64,000 nt of DNA from DATILI01 sp035476635. GTDB taxonomy: Bacteria; Pseudomonadota; Gammaproteobacteria; Burkholderiales; Burkholderiaceae_C. The position numbers and the translations under genes were made by a program. Shown here piece by piece: positions 26,360 through 34,347 of this stretch. The stretch lies in assembly GCA_035476635.1 (NCBI GenBank), contig DATILI010000249.1, positions 24,929 to 88,928 on the forward strand. The letters run 5' to 3'. The notes beneath the pieces were generated by a model that searched no databases, had not been told where the DNA came from, and was given only the letters and a program-made list of their open reading frames with translations. Position 1 is the first letter of the stretch. Every line of letters begins with the position of its first letter.

Positions 26360-27492
26360 CCGGTCCTCTCGCGGGATGCCGGGTCCTGGACCTGGGCATC
26401 ATCACCGCCGGCGCGGCCACCTCGGCCATGCTGGCCGACCTAGGTGCCGAAGTGATCAAGGTGGAGTCGCCGGGTTACCACGATCCGTTCCGCCGCTGGA
26501 GCGGGCCGGGCGGCGCCGGCGATTCGCCGTTCTTCCGGTTCACCAACCGCAACAAGCAAGGCATAGGCATCGACATCAAGCGGCCGGAAGGCAGGGCAGT
26601 GTTCATGCGCCTGGTGGGCCGCTGCGACGTGGTGGTGGAGAACTTCCGGCGCGGCGTGTTGGGCAAGCTCGGCATCGACTACCCGCAGCTGCGCGCGGTG
26701 CGCCCTTCCATTGTCCTGGCCTCGCTGTCCAGCCATGGTGAATTCGGCCCGGACGCGGACCGCGTCTCCTTCGGCACCACGCTCGAAGCGATGTCGGGTC
26801 TTGCCGCGGAAACGGGCTATGCGGGCGGAACACCCACTGTGAGCGGCCGCGACCTGAATTATCCCGACCAGGTCGTGGCGATCTTCGCGGCGGGCATGGT
26901 GGTCACCGCCTGGCGTGCAGCCCAGGGCGGCCAAGGGGTGCACCTGGACCTGTCTCAGCGCGAGTTGACCAGCTTCCTGCTCGGTGAGCGCTTCGTCCAG
27001 GGCGCCTCGGGCGAGCCACGGGGCAATGCGGACCCGCTGTATGCGCTGCAGGACTGCTTTGCGGCCCGCGACGGGGCGTGGATCGCAGTCAGCGTGGAGC
27101 AAAGGCATCTCGCGTCGCTGGCTGCGTTGGTGGCCGAATCACTGCCGGGCCCGGTGCAGGAGCGCCTGGCGCGGTGGATGGCAACCCGCACAGCCGAGGA
27201 GGCGGTGGAAGCACTGGCCGCGCTCGGCATCGCCGGTGCGCCCGTGCGGGACGGATGCGCAGCCGCTCGCGGCCGAGGAGCGGCATGGTGCGAAGCCGTC
27301 GGGACTCTGCCGGATGGCTCGCTGGCCAAGGGTTTTCCCTTCCAGTTCGAGGATGAGCCTATGCAGTTGACGCGGCCCGCGCCGGCAATGGGGCAAGACA
27401 CCGTGCAGGTCCTGCAGGAGGTCGGCGCATACACGCTGCAGGAGATCGCGGCCTTGCGCAAGGAGGGCGTGATCGAATGCGCGGGAGCCTAG
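26356..27492 (+). CDS. CaiB/BaiF family CoA-transferase, second of a tandem pair
   Basis: 378 residues with a canonical N-terminus: LDLGIITAGAATSAMLADLG, VIKVESPGYHDPFR and FTNRNKQGIGIDIKRPEG, ENFRRGVLGKLGID. The catalytic region reads GVHLDLSQRELTSFLLGE; the position normally Asp is Glu here too, as in other 'SQ.E' members. It probably pairs with the product of the upstream gene to move CoA between acids, saving ATP compared with a ligase. Last gene of the operon that starts at 22940. Confidence 0.87.
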   Translation: MTGPLAGCRVLDLGIITAGAATSAMLADLGAEVIKVESPGYHDPFRRWSGPGGAGDSPFFRFTNRNKQGIGIDIKRPEGRAVFMRLVGRCDVVVENFRRGVLGKLGIDYPQLRAVRPSIVLASLSSHGEFGPDADRVSFGTTLEAMSGLAAETGYAGGTPTVSGRDLNYPDQVVAIFAAGMVVTAWRAAQGGQGVHLDLSQRELTSFLLGERFVQGASGEPRGNADPLYALQDCFAARDGAWIAVSVEQRHLASLAALVAESLPGPVQERLARWMATRTAEEAVEALAALGIAGAPVRDGCAAARGRGAAWCEAVGTLPDGSLAKGFPFQFEDEPMQLTRPAPAMGQDTVQVLQEVGAYTLQEIAALRKEGVIECAGA

Positions 27493-27503
27493 CTCTGCAC
27501 CCG

Positions 27504-28442
27504 TCAGTCTTCCGCGAGCCAGGTGGCGCCGAGCCAGCGGCGTTCCTGGATCATCGCCCGGGTGAGTGCAGTCAACTCGTTGGCCACGGCGCGTACAGCC
27601 AGGGAGTTGCGGCGCATCATCGACACGGCGATGCCCGTGCGGCGCTGCAGCTCCTCGCCGACGAGCGGCGTGAACCGCAACTGCCCGCTGGCCAGCTCGG
27701 AGGCTACGATGCTCATGGGCAGCACCGCATAGCCGAGGTTCAGTCGCGCCATGTCCTTCTGCACCCGTGTGTCGTTGGTTTCGGCGACGAGGTTGAGCTT
27801 GACGCCCTGGGCCTCGCTGGCGTGGTCCAGGATCAGGCGAAGGCCGCGGTAGAAGGTCGGCAGAATCAGGGGCAGACCGACCAGGCGCTGCAGCCCGATC
27901 GGCTCGCGTCCATGGTCTTCCGACGCCGGGCCACCGACCAGGCACAGCTGCTCCGCGAACAGCGGCTGCATGTCGAGCTGGCTGGACTGCTTGTAGTCGG
28001 TGAGCATGGCCAGGCCGACGTCACCTGTCTCGAGCCACTCGCGCAACCGGTCCGAATAACCCGTGTAGATGCGCAGCAGCAGGTCGGGGTGGCTGGCCCG
28101 CAGCGCGGCCACCAGCGGGGCCGCGATCAGCTCGCTGTGGCTCGTCAGGAGGCCCAGCTCCACCGTGCCGCGCACCGCGCCCGGGCTGGCCGCCAGGATG
28201 TCCGTGCGTGCGCCGTCGATTTCGCGCAGCGCGCGCCGCGCTCGGTCGATCAGGCGCGATCCGGCGTCCGTGAGTTCCATGCCGCGCGGCGTGCGCTCGA
28301 AGAGGGTGGTGCCCAGCTCCTCCTCGAGCATGCGCAGCTGGCGCGACAGCGCGGGCTGCACCAGGTGCAAGGTCTCGGAGGCGCGGGTGATGCTGCCGGT
28401 GTCGGCGATCGCCAGGAATGCGCGAAGCTGCTTGATGTCCAC
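27504..28442 (-). CDS. LysR family transcriptional regulator
   Basis: 312 residues. The winged helix lies at the N-terminus (MDIKQLRAFLAIADTGSITR, then ALSRQLRMLEEELGTTLFER), followed by the co-inducer-binding domain. The start codon is GTG at 28442. It diverges from the Bug gene at 28573. LysR-Bug-PrpF sets are common in Burkholderiales, where the regulator activates the adjacent binding protein gene in response to its ligand (family knowledge). It converges on the CoA-transferase operon with an 11-nt gap. Confidence 0.92.
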   Translation of the reverse strand: MDIKQLRAFLAIADTGSITRASETLHLVQPALSRQLRMLEEELGTTLFERTPRGMELTDAGSRLIDRARRALREIDGARTDILAASPGAVRGTVELGLLTSHSELIAAPLVAALRASHPDLLLRIYTGYSDRLREWLETGDVGLAMLTDYKQSSQLDMQPLFAEQLCLVGGPASEDHGREPIGLQRLVGLPLILPTFYRGLRLILDHASEAQGVKLNLVAETNDTRVQKDMARLNLGYAVLPMSIVASELASGQLRFTPLVGEELQRRTGIAVSMMRRNSLAVRAVANELTALTRAMIQERRWLGATWLAED

Positions 28443-28507
28443 CTAGTGTCTCCTCGCCACGACACTCTGCCGCGGTCGTCACTGGCGATTTTAAACAGCA
28501 GGGCTTG

Positions 28508-28531
28508 GCTGCAGTGCATGCAACTTGCAGC
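28508..28531. promoter_or_regulatory. Candidate LysR-binding inverted repeat
   Basis: GCTGCA (28508-28513) and TGCAGC (28526-28531) form an inverted repeat with a 12-nt spacer in the divergent gap between the LysR and Bug genes, about 40 nt before the Bug start. Position and symmetry fit a LysR regulator site; no experimental motif is implied. Confidence 0.35.
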
Positions 28532-28572
28532 GGTGCCCAGGAACGTTGAACATTGAACAGGAGACAAAGATC

Positions 28573-29544
28573 ATGATGAATCGGCGCACAACCCTCATTG
28601 CCCTGGGTGCCTCGGTGCTGGGGCATGCCGCGCAGGCGCAGTCCTATCCCAGCCGCCCGATCAAGCTCGTGGTGCCCACGTCCGCGGGCGGCATCGCGGA
28701 CTTTATCGCTCGCAGCGCGGGCGAGATCATGGCGCGAACGCTCGGCCAGCCGCTGGTCCTGGAGAACCGCCCCGGAGGCGCCTCCACGCTCGCTGCCAAT
28801 GTGGTCGCGCACGCACCGCCCGATGGGTACACGCTCCTGATGAGCACCGAATTCAACATGGCGACGGCGGCCCTGTTGCGCAAGGATCTCAGCTACGATC
28901 CGCGCAAGGATCTCGCACCGGTCGGCGTGCTCGCGCGCTTTCCGCTCGGTCTCATTGTGAATGCCAAGCTCCCGGTGCGCACCGTGCGTGAACTGGTGAG
29001 CTACCTGCAAGCACGCCCGGGCGCAGTGAACTACGCGTCGGCCGGCGCCGGCACCGCCTATCACCTGGCCGCCGAGATGTTCATGGCGCAGAACGACGTC
29101 CAGATGGTGCACGTGCCGTATCCCGGCGGCGCACCGATGGCAACGTCGCTCGTGCGCCGCGACACCGAAGTGGCATTTGCCGCGCTCAACACTTTCCTGC
29201 CGCAGATCCGCGCCGGTGAGCTCCGGGTGCTGGCGATCTCCAACGACAGACGCATTGCGGCGTTGCCCGATGTGCCCACGTTCGCCGAAGCGGGTTACCC
29301 TGCCTTCGATGCGGACATGCACGTAGGCTTGGCCGTGCCTGGTGGCGTTGCGCCGGATGTCATCCAGAAACTGCACTCGGCGCTGGCGAAGGTCTGGGCG
29401 GACGATGCCCTGCGCACGCGCGCGGCAAGCTCCGGCATCGAGATCCCCCTGCCCCATACGCCACAGGATTACGCGGGACAACTCGCGCGCGAGGGGCGCC
29501 GCTGGCAGGCGCTGATCGCGAAGAACAAGCTGCGCATGGAATGA
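28573..29544 (+). CDS. Bug / tripartite tricarboxylate transporter-type substrate-binding protein
   Basis: 323 residues from ATG 28573, preceded by AACAGGAGAC. A short signal peptide (LIALGASVLGHAAQAQ) ends before SYPSRPIKLVVPTSAGG, the family start. NRPGGASTLAANVVAHAPPDG and LSYDPRKDLAPVGVLARFPL follow. It is a periplasmic solute-binding protein, adjacent to a PrpF-type isomerase, so the ligand may be a tricarboxylate or oxo-acid (inference). Confidence 0.92.
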   Translation: MMNRRTTLIALGASVLGHAAQAQSYPSRPIKLVVPTSAGGIADFIARSAGEIMARTLGQPLVLENRPGGASTLAANVVAHAPPDGYTLLMSTEFNMATAALLRKDLSYDPRKDLAPVGVLARFPLGLIVNAKLPVRTVRELVSYLQARPGAVNYASAGAGTAYHLAAEMFMAQNDVQMVHVPYPGGAPMATSLVRRDTEVAFAALNTFLPQIRAGELRVLAISNDRRIAALPDVPTFAEAGYPAFDADMHVGLAVPGGVAPDVIQKLHSALAKVWADDALRTRAASSGIEIPLPHTPQDYAGQLAREGRRWQALIAKNKLRME

Positions 29545-29555
29545 GGGAGAGCACG

Positions 29556-30758
29556 ATGGAACAGTTCGCAACCGCTTATGCGTATTACCGGGGCGGCACC
29601 AGCAAGGCCGCCATCGTGAAGCGCTCCGACCTGCCACCGGTACGAAACGATGCGGATGTGGACGCGTGGGTGCTGGCCGTGATGGGGTCACCCGACCGGC
29701 GCCAGATCGACGGTCTCGGCGGCGCTGATCCGCTTACCAGCAAGTTCGCGATCGTTGGCCCCGCTTCACGCCCCGACGCGGATGTGGACTACACCTTCCT
29801 CCAGGTCATCCCTGAGCGGGGCAGCATCATCCGCGACATCAACTGCGGCAATATCTCATCGGCCATCGGACCGTTCGCGATCGAAGAGGGCCTGATGCCT
29901 GCCCGCGGACCCGTCACCTCGGTGCGCATTCACGCCACCAATCTTGGTCAGATCATTCACGCCGAAGTGCAGGTCGGCGATGATGGCAGGCCGCGCGTGC
30001 TGGGAGCGCAGCGCATCGACGGCGTACCCGGCACAGGCGCGCCGGTGCGACTGGACTTTCGCGAACTGGTCGGCGGCGCGACGGGACGGCTGCTTCCGAG
30101 CGGGCAGGTCCGGGACAAGTTGGTCGTCAACGGGAGAGAGATCGAAGTCTCGATCGTCGATCTCGCGAACCTGGTCTGCTATGTGCGCGCCGAGGACATC
30201 GGGCTGGCCGGCAACGAAGACCCGCTCGCGTTGGAGGCCAATCGAGAGGCTATGGCGCTGTGTGAGGGAGTTCGAATCGCGGCTGCAATTCACGTGGGCC
30301 TCGCCCCAGACATCGAGTCTGCGGCCCGGAACCCGCCTTCTACCCCCTGGCTGGCGATCGTCAGCAAACCCCAGGCATGGCGTGACCACGCGACGGGAGA
30401 AGAACACGGGGCGAGCAGCTGCGACATCGGTGCGCGTCTCTACGCCCGAGGCGGAAAAGTTCACAAGCCGTACCCCGGAACGGGGAGCGCTTGCCTAGGC
30501 GTCGCGGCCATGATTCAGGGAAGCGTCGTGTGGGAGATTGTCCATCCCGATGCGCGCAAAACGGGCACCGTCCGGATCGGGCACCCCTGCGGCGTCCTGG
30601 ATGTTGCCGCCGCCATCGAAGCCCGCGACGGCGCCGATCCGGTTGTGCGCCGCGCGGCCATCGTGCGAACCGCACGTCGAATCGCCGACGGTCGCGTCTA
30701 CACCGCGGTGGACCGCCTGCCTTGGCTTTCGAATTCCGCCGCGTGCCAGAGCGTGTGA
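29556..30758 (+). CDS. PrpF family isomerase (4-oxalomesaconate tautomerase / aconitate isomerase-like)
   Basis: About 400 residues. The family hallmark YYRGGTSKAAI is at the N-terminus, followed by GSPDRRQIDGLGGADPLTSK, DINCGNISSAIGPFA and GTGAPVRLDF. Diaminopimelate-epimerase-fold proteins of this kind move double bonds in unsaturated carboxylic acids (PrpF with AcnD; GalD in gallate breakdown). The precise substrate is not readable. The start at 29556 has GAGGGAGA before it; 29541 is possible and overlaps the Bug stop. Confidence 0.87.
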   Translation: MEQFATAYAYYRGGTSKAAIVKRSDLPPVRNDADVDAWVLAVMGSPDRRQIDGLGGADPLTSKFAIVGPASRPDADVDYTFLQVIPERGSIIRDINCGNISSAIGPFAIEEGLMPARGPVTSVRIHATNLGQIIHAEVQVGDDGRPRVLGAQRIDGVPGTGAPVRLDFRELVGGATGRLLPSGQVRDKLVVNGREIEVSIVDLANLVCYVRAEDIGLAGNEDPLALEANREAMALCEGVRIAAAIHVGLAPDIESAARNPPSTPWLAIVSKPQAWRDHATGEEHGASSCDIGARLYARGGKVHKPYPGTGSACLGVAAMIQGSVVWEIVHPDARKTGTVRIGHPCGVLDVAAAIEARDGADPVVRRAAIVRTARRIADGRVYTAVDRLPWLSNSAACQSV

Positions 30759-31044
30759 ACAGGTCCTAACAGGGTGCTTCCATAAAGCCCGTTCGGGACG
30801 CCCCGGGTCTTTCCCCAGCGCTCATCATTGAGGTCAAGGCGCCTGCCTGCGAGCCCAGGCTGAGTGGGGCCGATGTGGCGCGGCATGCGTTGCGCTTCCC
30901 TCACCTCCTAGGCCAAGGCCGCTCGCATCCTGGACTTGTACGCGCGTTGCTGGCACGGCCACGCGTCGCGGAGTTGGGCTTGCATACGGGTAAACCTCTG
31001 AAGTGAACTGCCAAGCCAGTGCCATGCCGAAGCTGTATCCGAGA
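30759..31044. other. Intergenic region without recognised gene
   Basis: The gap between the PrpF gene and the ferredoxin operon is 411 bp. I see no conserved protein frame, RNA gene or strong hairpin in this part; CCCGTTCGGG near 30788 is only a 4-bp stem. The promoter-side end is described in the next entry. Confidence 0.5.
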
Positions 31045-31089
31045 CCTCGCATCTTTCTATTGGACGCTGTTGCCCGAGAGCGGCAGTAT
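31045..31089 (+). promoter_or_regulatory. Shared promoter-like element, copy 3
   Basis: CCTC (31045-31048), nine bases, TATTGGAC (31058-31065), eighteen bases, CAGTAT (31084-31089). It shares AGACCTCGC at 31042-31050 with copy 1 as well. TATTGGAC begins 71 nt before ATG 31129, nearly the same distance as in copy 2 (74 nt to ATG 22940). It would drive the ferredoxin/P450 operon. Confidence 0.6.
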
Positions 31090-31128
31090 TCCTGCCATCC
31101 AAAGAGTGAATTGGCAGGAGACATATTC

Positions 31129-31182
31129 ATGAATTTTCCGCAAAGCGCCACGCGCGCAGGACGGTCCGTATGGCCGAGTTGA
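31129..31182 (+). CDS. Possible 17-codon leader peptide overlapping the ferredoxin start
   Basis: ATG 31129 follows GGCAGGAGAC, a better ribosome-binding site than most genes here. It encodes MNFPQSATRAGRSVWPS and stops at TGA 31180-31182, 10 nt past the ferredoxin ATG and in another frame. It could couple translation of the ferredoxin to the strong site, or be the remnant of an earlier first gene. No relatives recognised. Confidence 0.3.
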   Translation: MNFPQSATRAGRSVWPS

Positions 31183-31493
31183 CCTTTGTGCAGGCCTCTG
31201 GCGAGCGCAAGACCGTGCAAGGCCTCGAAGGCGAATCGGTGATGCAGGTGGCGCGCCGCCATCTGGTGCCAGGCATCGTCGCCGACTGCGGCGGCGAACT
31301 GTCGTGCGCCACCTGCCACGTGATGGTGGACGAGCAATGGCTCGCGGCCGTGCCTGCGCGGTCATCCGGTGAGGAAGAAATGCTCGAGTGCACGTCCGAG
31401 GTACCCACGGCGTGCAGCCGCCTGGCGTGCCAGCTGCGTCTCACGCCCGCCCTAGAGGGCCTCGTCGTACACGTGCCTCGTTCGCAGAAATGA
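31170..31493 (+). CDS. 2Fe-2S ferredoxin (adrenodoxin/putidaredoxin type)
   Basis: 107 residues. Cys40, Cys46, Cys49 and Cys87 give the C-X5-C-X2-C-X37-C cluster motif of vertebrate-type ferredoxins (DCGGELSCATCHVMVD and RLACQL). These carry electrons from an NAD(P)H ferredoxin reductase to a class I cytochrome P450. Both partners are in the same operon (31490 and 34348). AGGACGG precedes the ATG. It overlaps the reductase gene by 4 nt. Confidence 0.93.
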   Translation: MAELTFVQASGERKTVQGLEGESVMQVARRHLVPGIVADCGGELSCATCHVMVDEQWLAAVPARSSGEEEMLECTSEVPTACSRLACQLRLTPALEGLVVHVPRSQK

Positions 31494-32803
31494 CTGCCGT
31501 GGAAACCAGCGACTACGACGCCATCGTGATCGTCGGCGCAGGGCAGGCCGGCGCCGAGGCCGCGGTCGAACTGCGCGCTTGTGGCTACGCGGGAACACTC
31601 ACGCTGCTGAACGACGAGTCAGGCGTGCCCTATGCTCGGCCTCCACTGTCCAAGGCCTTTCTGCTCGGCGAGACGAGTGAGAACGATCTGGCGATTCGCC
31701 CGGCAAGCGTGTACGCCGATCTGCGGGTCGAGTTGGTAACAGGAACGGTTGAGATCATCGACCGTCACGCCAGGGTCGTTCGCCTGCGCGACGGCCGCGT
31801 GCTCCCGTACGACGCTGTCGTGCTGGCGACGGGTGGAAAGCCACGCCGCCTTGCCGGCGCCGACGTTGCAGGTGCACCGAACGTCCACTACCTCAAGACC
31901 CTGCCCCAGGCGATCGCGCTGAAGGAGAGCTTGCGTACAAGCTCAAAGCTCGTCATCGTGGGGGGTGGCTATATCGGCCTGGAGGCTGCGGCCGTGGCGC
32001 GTCAGCTCGGGCTGCAGGTGACCGTGCTCGAGGCGCAGCCGCGCTTGCTCGCCCGCGTGACCTCGGAGCCGGTGTCCGAGTTCTATCGGTGGCTGCATGC
32101 CTCGCATGGGGTCGACGTCCGGCTGTCGGCGCGCATCGACAGCTTCGAGTCCGGATCGGGCGGGAGCGTGACGGCAGTCATTCTTGCGGGGGGCGAGCGC
32201 ATCGCCTGCGACGCTGTGCTGGTGGGAATCGGCCAGCAAGCCCGTACCGAGCTGGCCGAGTCGGCGGGCCTGGTGGTGGAAGAGGGCATCGTCGTGGATG
32301 CGACATGCCGCTCCAGCGATCCACGCATCCTGGCCATCGGCGATTGCGCGCGGCAGTCTTGTGGCCAGGACGGCGCCCTGCGTCGCATCGAATCGGTTGA
32401 CAACGCATTGCAGCAGGCGCGGATTGCCGCGGCGGCGCTCACCGGACGACCGCTTCCCGCCCGCGCGGCGCCGTGGTTCTGGTCGAACCAGTTTGATGCG
32501 AGGCTCCAGAGCGTAGGCATCTACACGCCAGACTGTGAGCGCGTCATTCGAGGAGACCCGCAGGCCGACTGCCGCTTCAGTGTCTGGTACCTCAGGGCAG
32601 GCGCCCTCGTCGCAGCCGACGTCGTTTCAAGCCCGAGGGACTTTGCTGCCGCGCGCAAGCTCGTCGGCGGCGCAGTGAGCGTCACGATCTCGATGCTGGC
32701 CGACACCTCCGTACCACTGAACTATCTGGCGACCGGCGCCACCGGCGCGTGCGTCGCGCCGCGAAACCCGTCCACCCCCGACAACCAACACATTTCCGCA
32801 TGA
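31490..32803 (+). CDS. NAD(P)/FAD-dependent ferredoxin reductase
   Basis: 437 residues from ATG 31490. Two dinucleotide folds: FAD motif VIVGAGQAGAEAAVELR at the N-terminus and NAD motif VIVGGGYIGLEAAAVARQLG near residue 156. PYARPPLSKAFLLGE and the FAD-binding ILAIGDCARQ with ESVDNALQQAR are diagnostic of putidaredoxin-reductase-like proteins. It supplies electrons to the ferredoxin. The C-terminal tail after about residue 420 is extended and unconserved, and it overlaps the next gene by 4 nt. Confidence 0.92.
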   Translation: MTAVETSDYDAIVIVGAGQAGAEAAVELRACGYAGTLTLLNDESGVPYARPPLSKAFLLGETSENDLAIRPASVYADLRVELVTGTVEIIDRHARVVRLRDGRVLPYDAVVLATGGKPRRLAGADVAGAPNVHYLKTLPQAIALKESLRTSSKLVIVGGGYIGLEAAAVARQLGLQVTVLEAQPRLLARVTSEPVSEFYRWLHASHGVDVRLSARIDSFESGSGGSVTAVILAGGERIACDAVLVGIGQQARTELAESAGLVVEEGIVVDATCRSSDPRILAIGDCARQSCGQDGALRRIESVDNALQQARIAAAALTGRPLPARAAPWFWSNQFDARLQSVGIYTPDCERVIRGDPQADCRFSVWYLRAGALVAADVVSSPRDFAAARKLVGGAVSVTISMLADTSVPLNYLATGATGACVAPRNPSTPDNQHISA

Positions 32804-34317
32804 CCGACCTTTCCCAAGCCCCTACCCGATTCGACACCAGTTCGGATCGCGACTACCGGATGCTGATCGACGGCGAGTGGGTCACTGCGCTAAGCGGCGA
32901 TACCTTCCGCTGCGTCGATCCTTATGAAGACCGCGAGTGGGGCCGCGTCCCCTCCGCGCAAGCGCAGGACGTGGACCGCGCCGTGAGCGCCGCGCGCCGC
33001 GCGTTCGACACCGGCGGCTGGCCGCAGACGCCGCCGGCGCAACGTGCCGCGCTGCTGCGCCGCCTGGGAGACCTCATCGAGGAGCACGCCGACGAGCTGG
33101 CGCGCATCCAGATCCAGGAGAACGGCAAGCTGATCGGCGAGATGAGCCGCGGCACGTTCATGCTGGGCGCCCATGCGCGCTACGTGGCGGGCCTGGTGGA
33201 GAACCTGCACGGCGAGACCATCGATACCGGCTTCCCCAACATGAGCACCAGCACCGTGCGCGAGCCGCTCGGCGTCGTCGCGGCGGTCACGCCGTGGAAT
33301 ACCCCGCTCGGGCTGCTCGCCTGGAAACTGTTCCCGGCACTGGGCGCCGGCTGCACGCTGGTGATCAAACCGTCGGAAGTGACGCCGACCTCCACGCTGC
33401 GCCTGGCGGAGCTCTGCATGCAGGCGGGCTTCCCGCCCGGCGTGGTCAACGTGCTCACCGGCTATGGTCAGACGGCGGGCGCCCCGCTCGTGGCCCATCC
33501 GGGCGTGGACAAGATTGCCTTCACGGGGTCGACGCAGGGCGGCCGCGCCATGCTCAAGTCCGCGGCGGACCGCATCGGCCGTGTGACGCTGGAGCTCGGC
33601 GGCAAGTCGCCCAACATCGTCTTCGCGGATGCCGACATCGACAACGCCGTGCATGGCGCGATGGCCGGCATCTTCGCGGCCACCGGCCAGACCTGCATGG
33701 GCGGTTCACGGCTGCTCGTCGAAGACAGCATCTACGACGAATTCACCCGCCGCCTCGCGGCCGCCGCGGAGTCGCTGCGTCTGGGCGACCCGCTGGATCC
33801 GAAGACCGAGGTCGGCCCGCTGGCCTGCCGCGCGCAGTTCGGCAAGGTGCTGGAGTACATCGACATCGCCAAATCGGAAGGCGCGCGTCTGCTGGCTGGC
33901 GGCGTTCGCGACGAAGCGCCGGCCAACCGCCGCGGGTTCTTTGTTCGGCCCACCGTGTTCGCCGACGTCGCCAACAGCTCACGCCTGGCGCAGGAGGAGA
34001 TCTTCGGACCCGTCGTGGCCGTGATCCGCTTCAACGGGGAAGAGGAGGCCCTGACTCTCGCCAATGACGTGGACTTCGGCCTTGCGGCCGCCGTCTGGAC
34101 CCGCGACTCGGCCCGGGCCCAGCGCATGGCGCGCCGGCTTCGTGCCGGGACGGTGTGGGTCAACACCTACCGCATGGTCCATCACACGATGCCATTCGGC
34201 GGGTTCAAGCAGAGCGGCCTGGGCCGCGAGCTCGGCCCGCATGCGCTCGACGAGTACACCGAAACCAAGTCGATCTGGGTCGACCTGGGCAACCGCCAGA
34301 CCTTCGGCCGCCGCTGA
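32800..34317 (+). CDS. Aldehyde dehydrogenase
   Basis: 505 residues from ATG 32800. Motifs: VAAVTPWNTPLGLLAWKLFP, FTGSTQGGR, LELGGKSPNIVFADAD (catalytic Glu), TGQTCMGGSRLLV (catalytic Cys) and PFGGFKQSGLGRELG. It resembles betaine/aromatic aldehyde dehydrogenases. Lying between the reductase and the P450, it probably oxidises an aldehyde derived from the hydroxylated substrate to the acid that the ligases then activate (inference). Confidence 0.92.
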   Translation: MTDLSQAPTRFDTSSDRDYRMLIDGEWVTALSGDTFRCVDPYEDREWGRVPSAQAQDVDRAVSAARRAFDTGGWPQTPPAQRAALLRRLGDLIEEHADELARIQIQENGKLIGEMSRGTFMLGAHARYVAGLVENLHGETIDTGFPNMSTSTVREPLGVVAAVTPWNTPLGLLAWKLFPALGAGCTLVIKPSEVTPTSTLRLAELCMQAGFPPGVVNVLTGYGQTAGAPLVAHPGVDKIAFTGSTQGGRAMLKSAADRIGRVTLELGGKSPNIVFADADIDNAVHGAMAGIFAATGQTCMGGSRLLVEDSIYDEFTRRLAAAAESLRLGDPLDPKTEVGPLACRAQFGKVLEYIDIAKSEGARLLAGGVRDEAPANRRGFFVRPTVFADVANSSRLAQEEIFGPVVAVIRFNGEEEALTLANDVDFGLAAAVWTRDSARAQRMARRLRAGTVWVNTYRMVHHTMPFGGFKQSGLGRELGPHALDEYTETKSIWVDLGNRQTFGRR

Positions 34318-34347
34318 AGCGGCCCCATTCGCAACAGGAGACAGAAC

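Noticed and set aside
28021..29691. 556-codon minus-strand frame over the LysR start and the Bug gene
   Set aside because: Runs through the antisense of the Bug gene and an out-of-frame part of the LysR gene; no domain or ribosome-binding site.
30780..30812. Possible terminator after the PrpF gene
   Set aside because: CCCGTTCGGG gives only a 4-bp stem and the following GGTCTTTCCCC is not a proper T-run; too weak to annotate.
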